Source of the DNA: an uncultured Bacteroidales bacterium
GTDB lineage: Bacteria > Bacteroidota > Bacteroidia > Bacteroidales > Paludibacteraceae
DNA length: 56,590 nucleotides
Assembly (NCBI GenBank): GCA_903901975.1
Contig: CAIUTB010000071.1
Location: 1-56,590, forward strand
Reading direction: 5' to 3'
This document shows positions 20,201 through 28,047 of the stretch, piece after piece. A program made the translations under genes and the position numbers. The notes under the pieces are model-generated. The model did no database searches. It was not told the origin of the DNA and saw only the letters and a list, made by a program, of their open reading frames with translations. Numbering within the stretch: position 1 is the first letter of the stretch; every line of letters begins with the position of its first letter.

Positions 20201-21724
20201 GGAGAACTCACCAACCTGGTATACCTGACCTGCAAAAGTATATTCGTACGATACAGCAAGTACCTCATCGGGGTTCAGCGAATTACGAAGTGAAATAATA
20301 CCCAGCGTTGGAATCAAGCTATATTCTGATGGATCGAGTTTACGGGCACTTTCTATTTTTTCATAATCCTCGCCACCCGCAAAACTATTGGGTAAAGCAC
20401 TATAATTCTCTGACAATTTCGAATTAGTAAGCTGAATATCACGTATTCCGGATATTCCGCTAATTTCAGAATAAAGATTATTGGCTCTGTTTGTTGGTAA
20501 TTTTTGTCCGGCGACACTCACTTTCCAATGTGGATTATCAATCTGATCGGTTTCAGCCAAATCCATAAATGCCACAATATTACGTGACTGGTCATAGTTA
20601 GCACGCTTATTGGTTATCCACACCTCCACACGATTAATAGTAATTCCCGACGAAATATAGGGAAGTTTACTCATCGCATTTTCATAATTGTCTCGGAAAT
20701 AATGAGCTAAAAAGAAATGTCGGTTATCGTCGTAATTATCTATGCCTATATCGAATTTGGTCGTTTGCGCTCCACCTTTGGAGCTAACAGTTTGGGTTTG
20801 CGATTCCTGTTGCGATGCAATGGCTACTACGTTCAGTTTGCCAAACTGAAGTTCTGTTTTAATCCCGAACAAGGCAGTACTTCCCGTTATAAGAGAGCTG
20901 CTTAGGGGCAAACTCACATTACCTGCTTCTATATTTTTAATAATATCGTCTTCTTTCCCTTTGTAAGCGAGTTTCACCATCTTCTGGTCGAAGTCAAAAC
21001 TCGATTCAGTATTGTAATTCAATCCGAAATTCACCTTATCGCCTACGTTTCCGGTGACATTCATCTGAATTTTTTCGTTAAAGTCGAAAATATTCGATGT
21101 CCGCATTCGTTCAGTAAGTGACGGATTATCAATGGTGTTATTTTTAAACCCAAAAATCAGTTCAGCCGAGCCCGATGTTTTAATCTGCACACCACCCGGA
21201 CCAAAAACTTTATCGGCAGCACCGATATTGAATTTCATATCCGAAATAGAAAACTTATCTTCGTTATTCTTTTGAGTCTTTTTGCTTTTCTCCTGCCAAT
21301 AGCTTTGCATTTCCTTTTTGGCTGAAAAATTTTTATATTCCTGCTCAGTCATCAAAAAAGCTGTTGCAATTTCATTCTCCCCCACAAAAGTACGCAACAC
21401 ATAATTACCGGTTTTTACATCGTATTGCACCACCGATTTCACATTGCTGGGCTTCGGAGCATCCATTGGATATTTCGCATTCAGTTCATCGTAAGTATTC
21501 TGAGTGAATTTCTTGATTGGAAAACGTGTAGTAACAGTTTTGCTGGAATCGGCAGTAGTTGAAGAGATTGCTGAAGTATTCGGTTTGTCAGGGGCTGCTT
21601 CAGATTCAGCAACAGTAGCGTTTCCGAGCTCAAAAAGGGTGGTTTTACTTACAAAAGCATAAGCCGAACCGATTATCAGACCGAATAAAAGAATTATAAG
21701 AAAGTTTTTATTTGAAAAATTCAT
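14207..21724 (-). CDS. sprA: Cell surface protein SprA, type IX secretion translocon
   Basis: A 2505-residue protein, the expected size for SprA (Sov in Porphyromonas), the very large outer-membrane beta-barrel through which type IX secretion clients pass. It begins with an N-terminal hydrophobic export segment (FLIILLFGLIIGSAYAF), then long regions of alternating beta-strand sequence. Many family-like segments are present, for example GPGGVQIKTSGSAELIFGFK, SRMTIMNLSFYPTERGPYN and WGGIMRKLDATDFE. It ends in a strand with terminal Arg (GVSFKFMLTR). It is located directly after ruvA, an order also found in other Bacteroidetes. It is the only core T9SS gene in the window and would serve the 2833-residue client at the other end. 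Confidence 0.96.
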   Translation of the reverse strand: MNFSNKNFLIILLFGLIIGSAYAFVSKTTLFELGNATVAESEAAPDKPNTSAISSTTADSSKTVTTRFPIKKFTQNTYDELNAKYPMDAPKPSNVKSVVQYDVKTGNYVLRTFVGENEIATAFLMTEQEYKNFSAKKEMQSYWQEKSKKTQKNNEDKFSISDMKFNIGAADKVFGPGGVQIKTSGSAELIFGFKNNTIDNPSLTERMRTSNIFDFNEKIQMNVTGNVGDKVNFGLNYNTESSFDFDQKMVKLAYKGKEDDIIKNIEAGNVSLPLSSSLITGSTALFGIKTELQFGKLNVVAIASQQESQTQTVSSKGGAQTTKFDIGIDNYDDNRHFFLAHYFRDNYENAMSKLPYISSGITINRVEVWITNKRANYDQSRNIVAFMDLAETDQIDNPHWKVSVAGQKLPTNRANNLYSEISGISGIRDIQLTNSKLSENYSALPNSFAGGEDYEKIESARKLDPSEYSLIPTLGIISLRNSLNPDEVLAVSYEYTFAGQVYQVGEFSTDAVTAPQALIIKLLKGTSPSPQLKSWGLMMKNVYSLGALQIQPDKFKLNVVYRNDSIGTDLQYLTEGNIKNKLLLKVMNLDNLDTKNSPNPDGKFDYVEGYTAFSNTGRIIFPVLEPFGSHLKAAIGNDQLAKKYIYQELYDSTLVIAQEFSEKNKFRLVGEYKASSGSEIKLNAMNVPRGSVMVTAGGVTLVENKDYTVDYTMGTVTIINTGIIESGQKIDVKLENQSMFSMQRKTLLGTHLEYKFDKDFSLGGTIMHLSEMPLTTKVNTGNEPISNTIWGLNTSWRTESQWLTNVINKIPFVNATKPSTIALNAEFAQLIPGHSSVVSSAGLAYIDDFESTQTSIDIHYPVNWYLASTPFNSTSSSLFPEAALSNDVNYGKNRALFSWYYVDPVLNGDTRTTPDYLRNDLDAKSNHLTRDVLVPEIFPNKQTLATQTSRMTIMNLSFYPTERGPYNLDVTGMNTDGTLANPTKRWGGIMRKLDATDFETSNIEYIEFWMMDPYINGGMKSDKSGDLYFNLGDLSEDILKDGKKFFENGLPADADPTKSETTIWGRVPKTQSTVPAFDNTAGARKNQDVGLDGLSDTDEFLFPTYSDYVNAVKAKVSPAEIQKMQSDQFSPLKDPAADDYHFYRGTDYDTQKLDILSRYKHYNGVEGNSPDASTVVESYPTSATSLPDGEDINGDNTMNEYEKYYQYHVRIDPNMMKVGSNYISDQITSNVELKNGKVEPVTWYQFKIPIREYDDKIGSIRNFKSIRFIRMFMTNFQDAATLRLATLDLVRGEWRGFNKPLYTSITAPASTGKIDVQAVNIEENASKSPVNYVLPPGVSRETDPGQPQLLQQNEQAMVLRVNDLAQGDARGVYKNTAFDMRQYKRLQMYVHAEQMTGDPYNLKDYEMTCFIRVGSDMVNNYYEYEIPLRLTPAGLYVSDVNGVESTDRKIVWYPENMFDFSFDALTKVKLKRNQAKQSGSANVSNLLPYTIYDPDKPLNKISIVGNPSVSDVENIMIGVRNASNSTKSAEVWVNELRMSQFDESGGWAAMGNLAVGLSDLGTVNFSGRIETAGYGGIESNVMTRRMDDLYQMNFSTALELGRFLPSEAKLKIPAYFSYTNETLSPKYNPLDQDVLLSDAITNANSQGQRDSLKMVSQTVNTTKSFNISGAKVNIRSKTPQFFDPANLTFTYAYNETNQHSSEIQQNLVKDEKASIDYSFSFNPKPFEPFKNVKALDNPIFKIIKDFNFNYLPTSLSFNTNLNRQYSQVKLRDLNAITSGIGSSPLDMTSSKDFRWNRQFDIKYDLSKGIKLSLQTAMNANIAEPYYTPEIGQQYYESWRDSVWSNIRKLGTPYTYQQVFSATWNVPVNKLPFLDWVNANAAYNSTYNWNRMANVPSIVNPANQPGNIATTMGAWSFDGQLNFETLYNKSKYLKSVNQQSSQQSNQVKTKFQSKTYKQKVKLEKDKTITISHKLGADNLKLTAIDNKGKTINLPFKVKTPVSIEITPAINTDSIQVTIVTVDQNDKNPAQKAVDIAVRALMLVRKASITYRESNSMVLPGFQKQPAFLGQEMTDYGAAPGYGFTFGIIDKNIIQTAMDNGWLSRNDSIVTPATTAYTSDLDIKASLEPFTGFKIDLNAKRTEASNTSIQYKFDMQKNFTGTYNITLIALATAFKPIGTAQQNYNSEPFNALLSNRQVIADRLNSKLSGTKYPNIGFLKGTALANSDYNAGNGAYGLNSADVLIPAFVAAYTGKDVNSIDTNPFLSILSLLPNWRISYDGLSNIGWFKDNFKSVSLTHAYTCRYSIGSYTSYSTWVGMGNDDSALGYVRDVQSGNPIPSSPYDISDVSINEQFSPLIGVNVAMKNSMTGKLEYRKQRNMALNLSSTQLIESASDEFVVGLGYVLKDFDVILKLKSDKQTKVKNDLKLSADLSYKDIKTLLRKVEENLTQASSGNKMFTLKIIADYVFSSKVNIQLFYDKQMSTPLISSSYPVSSSNFGVSFKFMLTR

Positions 21725-21740
21725 AATTTAGGTAATGCTC

Positions 21741-21789
21741 TGCTTACTACTTACTGCTTACTATTTACTGCTTACTGCTTACTACTTAC
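21741..21789. repeat. Seven tandem 7-bp repeats (TRYTTAC)
   Basis: Seven consecutive heptamers: TGCTTAC, TACTTAC, TGCTTAC, TATTTAC, TGCTTAC, TGCTTAC, TACTTAC. They fill most of the 77-base gap between ruvA and sprA. Related words are found between grpE and dnaJ, after mmdA and inside putA. Confidence 0.9.
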
Positions 21790-21801
21790 TACTCTGCTGT
21801 C

Positions 21802-22389
21802 TTAAAGCATTTTCAATGCAATCTTTATCAGTTGCTCCACTCTAAGTCCGGGTTGTTCTTTTTGTATTTTCTCTATAGCTTTTTGCGAAGCTGCCGCCGC
21901 AAAACCAAGCATAACCAAAGCAGAAATAGCTTCTTCCTTCTCAGCACTATTAGCAGTAGCAAACCCCGGTATTTCATTAGTTCCCGTTCCCTTCACTATT
22001 TTGTCTTTCAAATCAATAATGATACGTTGAGCCGTTTTGGTGCCAATTCCCTTAATAGCATTCAATGCAGTAACATTCCCTGAAACAATCATTTCCTGGA
22101 TTTCAAGTGCCGAATACGACGACATAATCATTCGAGCGGTATTAGCACCAATTCCCGAAACCGAAATCAATAATAGAAAAAGATGACGCTCACTTTGTGA
22201 CAGAAAGCCGTAAAGTACGTGAGCATCTTCACGTATGGCCTCATAAACAAATAGTTTTGTTGATTTCTGATCACCCAGAAACGAATAGGTAGGCAGGGTA
22301 ATATTCACAAAATAACCAATTCCGGCAGTTTCGAGTACCACGTAAGACGGTGTAAGTTCGCTTACTTCAGCTTTTATATAGTCTATCAT
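21802..22389 (-). CDS. ruvA: Holliday junction branch migration protein RuvA
   Basis: A 195-residue RuvA, the tetrameric junction-binding subunit of the RuvAB branch-migration complex. Domain I starts MIDYIKAEVSELTPSYVVLETAGIGY. The helix-hairpin-helix region contains SGIGANTARMI and NAIKGIGTKTAQRIIIDLKDK. The C-terminal domain III (EEAISALVMLGF) binds RuvB. The Met at 22389 is preferred over an upstream ATG at 22506: it matches the family N-terminus, and a good promoter lies between the two. Confidence 0.96.
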   Translation of the reverse strand: MIDYIKAEVSELTPSYVVLETAGIGYFVNITLPTYSFLGDQKSTKLFVYEAIREDAHVLYGFLSQSERHLFLLLISVSGIGANTARMIMSSYSALEIQEMIVSGNVTALNAIKGIGTKTAQRIIIDLKDKIVKGTGTNEIPGFATANSAEKEEAISALVMLGFAAAASQKAIEKIQKEQPGLRVEQLIKIALKML

Positions 22390-22428
22390 TAATTTTAGGT
22401 TGAACAGTTGAGCTTTGTTTTTAACTTG

Positions 22429-22459
22429 CAAATATACAGAAATTCCAAGTTCTGACAAA
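22429..22459 (-). promoter_or_regulatory. Promoter of the ruvA-sprA-dsbD unit
   Basis: Read on the minus strand: TTTG (22459-22456), a 19-base spacer, then TATATTTG (22436-22429), the full Bacteroidetes consensus. It lies 40 bases upstream of the ruvA Met at 22389 and supports that start. Confidence 0.65.
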
Positions 22460-22586
22460 ACGTATTTTTCACAATTCAGCGGTTTAAATCTGAAATGCAA
22501 AATCAATAACGATAAATTTTAATAATTAGTACAAATATGGCAGGAAAATACTGAGAAAAAATCGGAAATAAGTCGAAATATCGAAA

Positions 22587-23240
22587 TTAGCATTCACCGT
22601 TCCATTCCTGATAAAATTCTTCAAGATATGTTAGCATAAACCGGTGACGTTGGTCGGCCATAAGCTTCCCAGTCGGCGTGTTCATTCTATCCTTTAGCAA
22701 CAATAGTTTTTCGTAAAAATGATTAAGTGTAGGTGCTGTACTTTGTTTATATTCGGTTTTTGTCATTTTCAGATTTGGATTAATATCAGGGTTATATATT
22801 TCTCTGTTTTTGAAACCTCCATAATTAAACGTGCGGGCAATGCCAATTGCTCCCATCGCATCGAGTCGGTCGGCATCCTGCACAATATTCAATTCCGGTG
22901 ACCTGAAATCTTGAGCCTCGTTAGCACCTTTAAACGAAATATGATTAATAATATTTTCTACCTGAAGAATATCTGTGTCCTCCACTCCTAATGACTTCAA
23001 AAACTCTCTTGCTTTTTGTGGACCAAGTTCTTCATTTCCGTCGTGAAACTTAGAATCGGCTATATCATGAAGCAATGCACCCAATTCCAGCACAAAAAGT
23101 GAAGCATCCTCTGTCACAGCAATCTTTTTAGATAATTGCCAGACCCGCCAGATATGCCACCAATCGTGTCCGCCTTCGGCATCCACGAGCGTTTGTTTTA
23201 CAAATTCGATGGTTTGTTGAATGATGGATTGTTGGGTCAT
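22587..23240 (-). CDS. HD-domain phosphohydrolase
   Basis: A 217-residue metal-dependent phosphohydrolase of the HD superfamily (YpgQ/YedJ-like). Metal and active-site signatures are present: GGHDWWHIWRVW near residues 24-35, LGALLHDIADSKFHDG, and QDADRLDAMGAIGIARTFNYGG. Relatives hydrolyse nucleotides or other phosphoesters; the substrate here is unknown. An upstream in-frame ATG at 23315 was rejected because a full promoter lies between it and the Met at 23240. Confidence 0.9.
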   Translation of the reverse strand: MTQQSIIQQTIEFVKQTLVDAEGGHDWWHIWRVWQLSKKIAVTEDASLFVLELGALLHDIADSKFHDGNEELGPQKAREFLKSLGVEDTDILQVENIINHISFKGANEAQDFRSPELNIVQDADRLDAMGAIGIARTFNYGGFKNREIYNPDINPNLKMTKTEYKQSTAPTLNHFYEKLLLLKDRMNTPTGKLMADQRHRFMLTYLEEFYQEWNGEC

Positions 23241-23284
23241 AATACAGAAATTTGAAAGGAAAATATAGTTTTTGTTTATCAAGT

Positions 23285-23316
23285 CAAAGATACAATTTTT
23301 TATACATAAGCGCAAA
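23285..23316 (-). promoter_or_regulatory. Promoter of the HD hydrolase gene
   Basis: Minus strand: TTTG (23316-23313), a 20-base spacer, TATCTTTG (23292-23285). It sits 45 bases before the ATG at 23240. A TACTTTTG on the plus strand at 23318-23325 overlaps it and could serve the divergent sod gene, but that lacks a -33 element. Confidence 0.65.
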
Positions 23317-23461
23317 ATACTTTTGCCTTTAAGTAAAACAATGATTTTTTAATGGGTTAGTTTCTGAAAATAAATTTAGCAAGAATGTAAACAAATCAAA
23401 CAATCTGCGTGTTATAATTCGAAATAAATCCAAATTTTTATCAATTAAAAATCAAGACATC

Positions 23462-24136
23462 ATGAAACGACTCAATTCCTTGCTGCTAATGCTTTTCGGT
23501 ATTATTGTATTAAGTTTAGGACAATTTAAATTGCCTGATTTACCGTATAAATACAATGCATTAGAACCCTACATTGACAGTACCACCATGCATATACACC
23601 ACGATTTACATCACGCAAAGTATGTAAGTAATCTGAATGAAGCGCTCGCAAAATATCCCGAGTTATATAAAAAAGATTTGTTGGAACTGATTCAGAATAT
23701 CAACGAATTGCCTGTTGATATTCAAAAAACAGTACGGAATAATGGCGGTGGTGTATATAATCACAGTTTTTTTTGGAAAATAATGGCAGCTCCCGGATCT
23801 GCTCCGATGTCTCCGGCTTTGACAAAACTGCTGACTGACAATTTCGGGAGTATAGATGCTTTTAAAGCCGAATTCGAAAAAGCAGCCATCAATCAATTTG
23901 GGTCTGGTTGGGCCTGGCTTATTAAAGAACCGTCGGGCAAACTGCGCATTATTTCAACGGCCAATCAGGACAATTCGCTTATGGCTTCGGCCGAAGTGAA
24001 GGGAAAACCTATCCTGACACTCGATGTTTGGGAACATGCCTATTATTTGAAATATCAGAATAAACGGGCAGCTTATGCCAAAGCATTCTGGAATGTATTG
24101 AATTGGACGGAAGTGGAAAAACTTGCAAAGAACTAA
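23462..24136 (+). CDS. sodA: Exported Fe/Mn superoxide dismutase
   Basis: A 224-residue Fe/Mn-family superoxide dismutase that converts superoxide to peroxide and oxygen. The four metal ligands are in place: H46 (in MHIHHDLHH), H101 (YNHSFFW), D188 and H192 (LDVWEHAYY). Unlike the usual cytoplasmic enzyme it carries about 20 extra N-terminal residues (MKRLNSLLLMLFGIIVLSLG) that look like a Sec signal peptide, ahead of the normal FKLPDLPYKYNALEP start. A periplasmic or outer location is therefore inferred. Fe versus Mn use cannot be decided safely from the residues. It is monocistronic, with its own terminator. Confidence 0.9.
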   Translation: MKRLNSLLLMLFGIIVLSLGQFKLPDLPYKYNALEPYIDSTTMHIHHDLHHAKYVSNLNEALAKYPELYKKDLLELIQNINELPVDIQKTVRNNGGGVYNHSFFWKIMAAPGSAPMSPALTKLLTDNFGSIDAFKAEFEKAAINQFGSGWAWLIKEPSGKLRIISTANQDNSLMASAEVKGKPILTLDVWEHAYYLKYQNKRAAYAKAFWNVLNWTEVEKLAKN

Positions 24137-24155
24137 TCACTTCCTTTTTATACTT

Positions 24156-24192
24156 AATGGCGTAGATTTTAAGAAAATCTACGCCATTTTTC
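24156..24192 (+). terminator. Terminator of the sod gene
   Basis: AATGGCGTAGATTTT (24156-24170) and its perfect complement (24174-24188) around a 3-base loop, followed by T residues. It begins 20 bases after the stop. Confidence 0.88.
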
Positions 24193-24433
24193 ATTGAAAA
24201 TAAATATAGTTAAATTCAAACAATTTGTAACAAAATAAGCCAGACTATTTAAAATTTCATTTACAATAAGAGTATAAAATACTATACCGAAACCGGTTAA
24301 TATTTTATTTAAATATTTTCCAAATATTTATTCCGAAATTCATTCTTTTGCTTTATCTTTCGGAAATATTTCTACCGAAAAATCAAACGAATCACATAAA
24401 TTTTCCCTTATTTGGGGATTGAAAAAAAATATT

Positions 24434-27400
24434 ATGGAAAGAATAAGCAGCATGGAAGTCCTTGATTGGGCAAAAGATTTTCTATCTAAATCGGAAAAGG
24501 AAATTACAGCAGATGAACTGAAAGAGCAAAAGAAATATGCCATTCTGATACAAAATCCGAATGATAAAACCTTGCTTTCAAAGATGTTAGATGAGTCGTC
24601 ACAGATTCACGACAACAAAAAGCTGGCTCGCCGAATGAAATTGCTTATTGAGCATTATGGAGTTCCGGAATTTTTCAGTTCCAGGGATGCATTTCTGCTC
24701 AAATTGTTTACTTCATTTGGCTATTGGTTCGATTTTATTTCTGTGCCTATTTTCAAGAACAGACTTCGTTCAGATACTTCCAAAGTAATCATCAATGAAA
24801 AGTCGTCCTTACTCAATCAACATCTGAGTGTTCGCCGGAAACAACAAATCGGACAAAACGTAAACCTGTTGGGCGAAGTAGTATTGGGCGATGCTGAAGC
24901 CAATCACCGCTATACACATTATCTGGAGGCGCTGAAATACCCCAAAATAAATTATATTTCTATTAAAATTTCCGGGATTTATGCCCAAATAAATCCCTTA
25001 AATTACGATGTCAATAAAGCAGAATTGTGCGAACGACTGTTAAAAATCTACCAACAATCCATTGATAATCCGTTTATTGACGAAAATGGTGCTGCTCATT
25101 CCAAGTTTGTAAACCTCGACATGGAAGAATATAAAGATGCAGAACTTACACTGGACGTATTTATGACTGTTTTGAGCCTACCACAATTTAAGAATTATTC
25201 GGCCGGTATTGTGGTACAGGCTTATTTGCCGGATGCCTGGAATTATCAGACAGAGTTATTAGAATTTGCACACAAACGAGTGGTTAATGGAGGTGCTCCA
25301 CTTAAAATGCGCCTCGTAAAAGGTGCAAACCTGCAAATGGAATCCATTGTTTCATCTCTTAAAGGTTGGGAAAATCCGATATTACATACTAAAGTCGAAG
25401 TGGATGCTAATTACTTACACATTCTCGACCGGGCATTAGAACCTGAAAATGCCTCTGTTATGCATATCGGCGTGGCTTCACATAATTTTTTCAGTTTGGG
25501 CTATGCCTATTTACTGAGTAAGAAAAATGGGGTGGAACAACAAGTGACATTCGAAATGCTGGAAGGAATGGCTAATCACCTGCCACGGGTAATGCGAAGT
25601 CTCGGAAAACAAATCATTCTGTATACACCGGTAGTAAAAAATGTGAACTTTCTGAATGCAGTCTCCTATCTGGTTCGACGACTCGACGAAAATACCGGAA
25701 AAGATAATTTTCTGAGCTATTCATTTGGTCTCACTTACGATAGCAAGCAATGGATCTTTCTAAAAAACCAATTTATTGAAGCATATAAACTAAAAGATAA
25801 TATTGAAGCAAAAGCGTACCGGATACAAGACAGAAACACAAAAGCAGAAAACAGTAAGCAGCAAACAGTAGGGACTCAACACGAAACACTAAACACTAAA
25901 CTTGAAACGTTTAAAAACGAACCCGATACCAATTTTGATTTACGCACGAACCGCTTTTGGGCAGATAGTATTCGGAATGCCTGGAAAAAATCAGCAACCG
26001 ATAAACCTTATCAGATTCCAATACAAATCGGTGAAAAAGAGTTTATATCAACTAAAAAACTGTCATTCCTCGATCATTCTCAAACGGATGAAATCTGTGT
26101 ATGTGAGGCTAGTTTATCGAATCTAGATCAAATAACAGAAATAATCACAGTTGCCGAAACAGATGCATCAAATTGGCGCAAAACAAAGCTGGAAGAACGA
26201 AATATAATTCTTCACAAAGTGGCCGATAAGTTAAGTATTAATCGTGGACATTTGATTGGCTGTATGTCAGCCATCACCGGAAAAACTTTTGGGGAAGGTG
26301 ATGTTGAAGTCTCTGAAGCAATAGACTTCTGTCGCTTCTATCCAATTTCTATGAAAACGCTGACAAATTCAACATCAGTTACAATGACACCAAAAGGAAT
26401 TGTATTGGTTATTCCGCCCTGGAATTTCCCCTTAGCTATACCTGTTGGCGGTGTGGCTGCTGCACTTAGCGGAGGGAATACAGTAATTTTGAAACCTGCT
26501 TCAGTAGCATTGCCGGTAGCATGGGAATTTGCAAAATGTTTCTGGGATGCCGGAGTGCCAAAAGATGCTCTTCAGGTAGTTTGTACTGATGGTCGTGAAC
26601 CATTGAATTATCTAACCGCACATTCTTCCATTAAACATATAATATTAACCGGAGGAACTGATACTGCATTCCGATTATTGGAAAATAACCCCACTTGTCC
26701 GCTTTCGGCCGAAACAGGTGGAAAAAATGCCATCATTCTCACCGCAAGCGGCGACCGTGACCATGCCATTCAAAATATTGTCACTTCAGCATTCAGTAAT
26801 GCCGGGCAAAAATGTTCCGCTTGTTCCTTACTTTTATTGGAGAAGGAAGTTTATAATGATCCTGGATTCAAAACCAAACTGATTGATGCAGTGACCAGTA
26901 TGAAAACAGGAAGTGTGTGGAACGGTGGCAATATTGTAGGTCCAATGATTACAAATAATAATGACAAGCTACTGCATGCCATCGAAAGTCTGGAAGAAGG
27001 TGAATGGTGGCTTGTAAAACCTGAATTCGTTGATAAGAACCATTTTATTCTAAAACCAACTGTAAAATGGGGCGTAAAACCGGATAGCTTTACGTTTAAG
27101 AATGAACTGTTTGCCCCCTTACTGGCAGTGGTATGTATTGATAATCTTGAACACGGAATCAGTTTGGTAAATTCATCTGATTATGGTCTTACATCCGGTC
27201 TGCAAAGCCTGGACGAAGCGGAACAACTTCTGTGGAAAAATAGTATAGAAGCAGGAAATCTATATATCAACCGTGGAATTACCGGTGCAATTGTCAATCG
27301 GCAGCCTTTTGGTGGGATGAAACTTTCAGCATTTGGTGGAGGTATTAAAGCCGGTGGACGAAATTATGTTTCCTGTTTTGTAAACATCACTGAGAATGTA

Positions 27401-27985
27401 GCTTATAAGGGAGATTTCAGTGATATGAATGAATTCAAATCATTGAGTAATTTACTGGACAAAAATGATAAAATCCGCTTTCTGAATGCTTTTGAAAGCT
27501 ATACTGAAAATATGAAAAATGAATTTTCGCAAGAGAACGACATACATCAGTTGCTTGGCGAGCGAAACACCTTCCGTTATCTTCCACTTAAAAATTTGAT
27601 TTTGAGAGTTTTGCCTGAGGATCTATTGATTGATGTGTTTATGATCATACTTGCGACCAAAATAGCTGCTATTCAGCTTACGATAAGCATTCAATCTGCT
27701 GATTCAAAATTGGATGAAATTAAAAAAGCTATAGATAAAGAGTCAAAACTGATTATTCAAACAGAGGATGAATTTATTAAAATACTGAATGACTTTGACC
27801 GGGTACGAACATGTAGCAAAAATATTCCCGAAGCTTATTTCCATGAGGCAGCAAAAAAAGGGAAGTATATTGCCACTGCAAAACCGTTGATTGAGGGTAG
27901 GCTTGAATTGTTGCATTATTTAAAAGAACAAAGCATAAGTTTTGAGTACCATCGTTACGGAAGTATTACAGAGAACATCAACTGA
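24434..27985 (+). CDS. putA: Bifunctional proline dehydrogenase / P5C dehydrogenase (PutA)
   Basis: An 1183-residue enzyme oxidising proline to glutamate in two steps. The FAD-dependent proline dehydrogenase part (about residues 60-450) shows KISGIYAQINPLN, RLVKGANLQME and a YLVRRLDENTG segment. The NAD-dependent P5C dehydrogenase part (about 510-1010) shows PPWNFPLAIPVGGVAAALS, the ETGGKNA segment and the catalytic cysteine C794 in NAGQKCSACS. About 150 C-terminal residues follow, beginning after GRNYVSCFVNITEN. The two enzymes are joined by a polar linker (about 465-493) whose DNA looks like the intergenic word repeats. A TTG at 24419 is in frame, but the ATG at 24434 is preferred. No DNA-binding N-terminal domain is present, so it is not an E. 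coli-type self-regulating PutA. Confidence 0.93.
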   Translation: MERISSMEVLDWAKDFLSKSEKEITADELKEQKKYAILIQNPNDKTLLSKMLDESSQIHDNKKLARRMKLLIEHYGVPEFFSSRDAFLLKLFTSFGYWFDFISVPIFKNRLRSDTSKVIINEKSSLLNQHLSVRRKQQIGQNVNLLGEVVLGDAEANHRYTHYLEALKYPKINYISIKISGIYAQINPLNYDVNKAELCERLLKIYQQSIDNPFIDENGAAHSKFVNLDMEEYKDAELTLDVFMTVLSLPQFKNYSAGIVVQAYLPDAWNYQTELLEFAHKRVVNGGAPLKMRLVKGANLQMESIVSSLKGWENPILHTKVEVDANYLHILDRALEPENASVMHIGVASHNFFSLGYAYLLSKKNGVEQQVTFEMLEGMANHLPRVMRSLGKQIILYTPVVKNVNFLNAVSYLVRRLDENTGKDNFLSYSFGLTYDSKQWIFLKNQFIEAYKLKDNIEAKAYRIQDRNTKAENSKQQTVGTQHETLNTKLETFKNEPDTNFDLRTNRFWADSIRNAWKKSATDKPYQIPIQIGEKEFISTKKLSFLDHSQTDEICVCEASLSNLDQITEIITVAETDASNWRKTKLEERNIILHKVADKLSINRGHLIGCMSAITGKTFGEGDVEVSEAIDFCRFYPISMKTLTNSTSVTMTPKGIVLVIPPWNFPLAIPVGGVAAALSGGNTVILKPASVALPVAWEFAKCFWDAGVPKDALQVVCTDGREPLNYLTAHSSIKHIILTGGTDTAFRLLENNPTCPLSAETGGKNAIILTASGDRDHAIQNIVTSAFSNAGQKCSACSLLLLEKEVYNDPGFKTKLIDAVTSMKTGSVWNGGNIVGPMITNNNDKLLHAIESLEEGEWWLVKPEFVDKNHFILKPTVKWGVKPDSFTFKNELFAPLLAVVCIDNLEHGISLVNSSDYGLTSGLQSLDEAEQLLWKNSIEAGNLYINRGITGAIVNRQPFGGMKLSAFGGGIKAGGRNYVSCFVNITENVAYKGDFSDMNEFKSLSNLLDKNDKIRFLNAFESYTENMKNEFSQENDIHQLLGERNTFRYLPLKNLILRVLPEDLLIDVFMIILATKIAAIQLTISIQSADSKLDEIKKAIDKESKLIIQTEDEFIKILNDFDRVRTCSKNIPEAYFHEAAKKGKYIATAKPLIEGRLELLHYLKEQSISFEYHRYGSITENIN
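25826..25911 (+). repeat. Word-repeat patch inside putA
   Basis: This stretch of about 86 bases within the putA linker has 7-base periodicity (GAAACAC, TAAACAC, TAAACTT) and the word ACAGTAAGCAG (25851-25861), which also occurs between grpE and dnaJ and, in variant form, after mmdA and in the ruvA-sprA gap. The encoded residues are polar and low in complexity. Confidence 0.6.
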
Positions 27986-28010
27986 CAAACTCCTAACAAT
28001 CTTATAATTA

Positions 28011-28047
28011 GTGTTCCCTGAGTAAAAATCGGGGAGCACATTTTTTT
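28011..28047 (+). terminator. Terminator of putA
   Basis: GTGTTCCCTG (28011-28020) pairs with CGGGGAGCAC (28030-28039), allowing two G-U pairs, followed by seven T residues. Confidence 0.8.

Noticed and set aside
21741-21789. Possible CRISPR-like array
   Set aside because: Units are 7 bases, tandem, with no spacers and no cas genes nearby.
22390-22506. Longer RuvA starting at 22506
   Set aside because: The extra residues do not match RuvA, and a full promoter lies within them.
23241-23315. Longer HD protein starting at 23315
   Set aside because: The promoter at 23285-23316 overlaps this extension, and the family N-terminus fits the Met at 23240.
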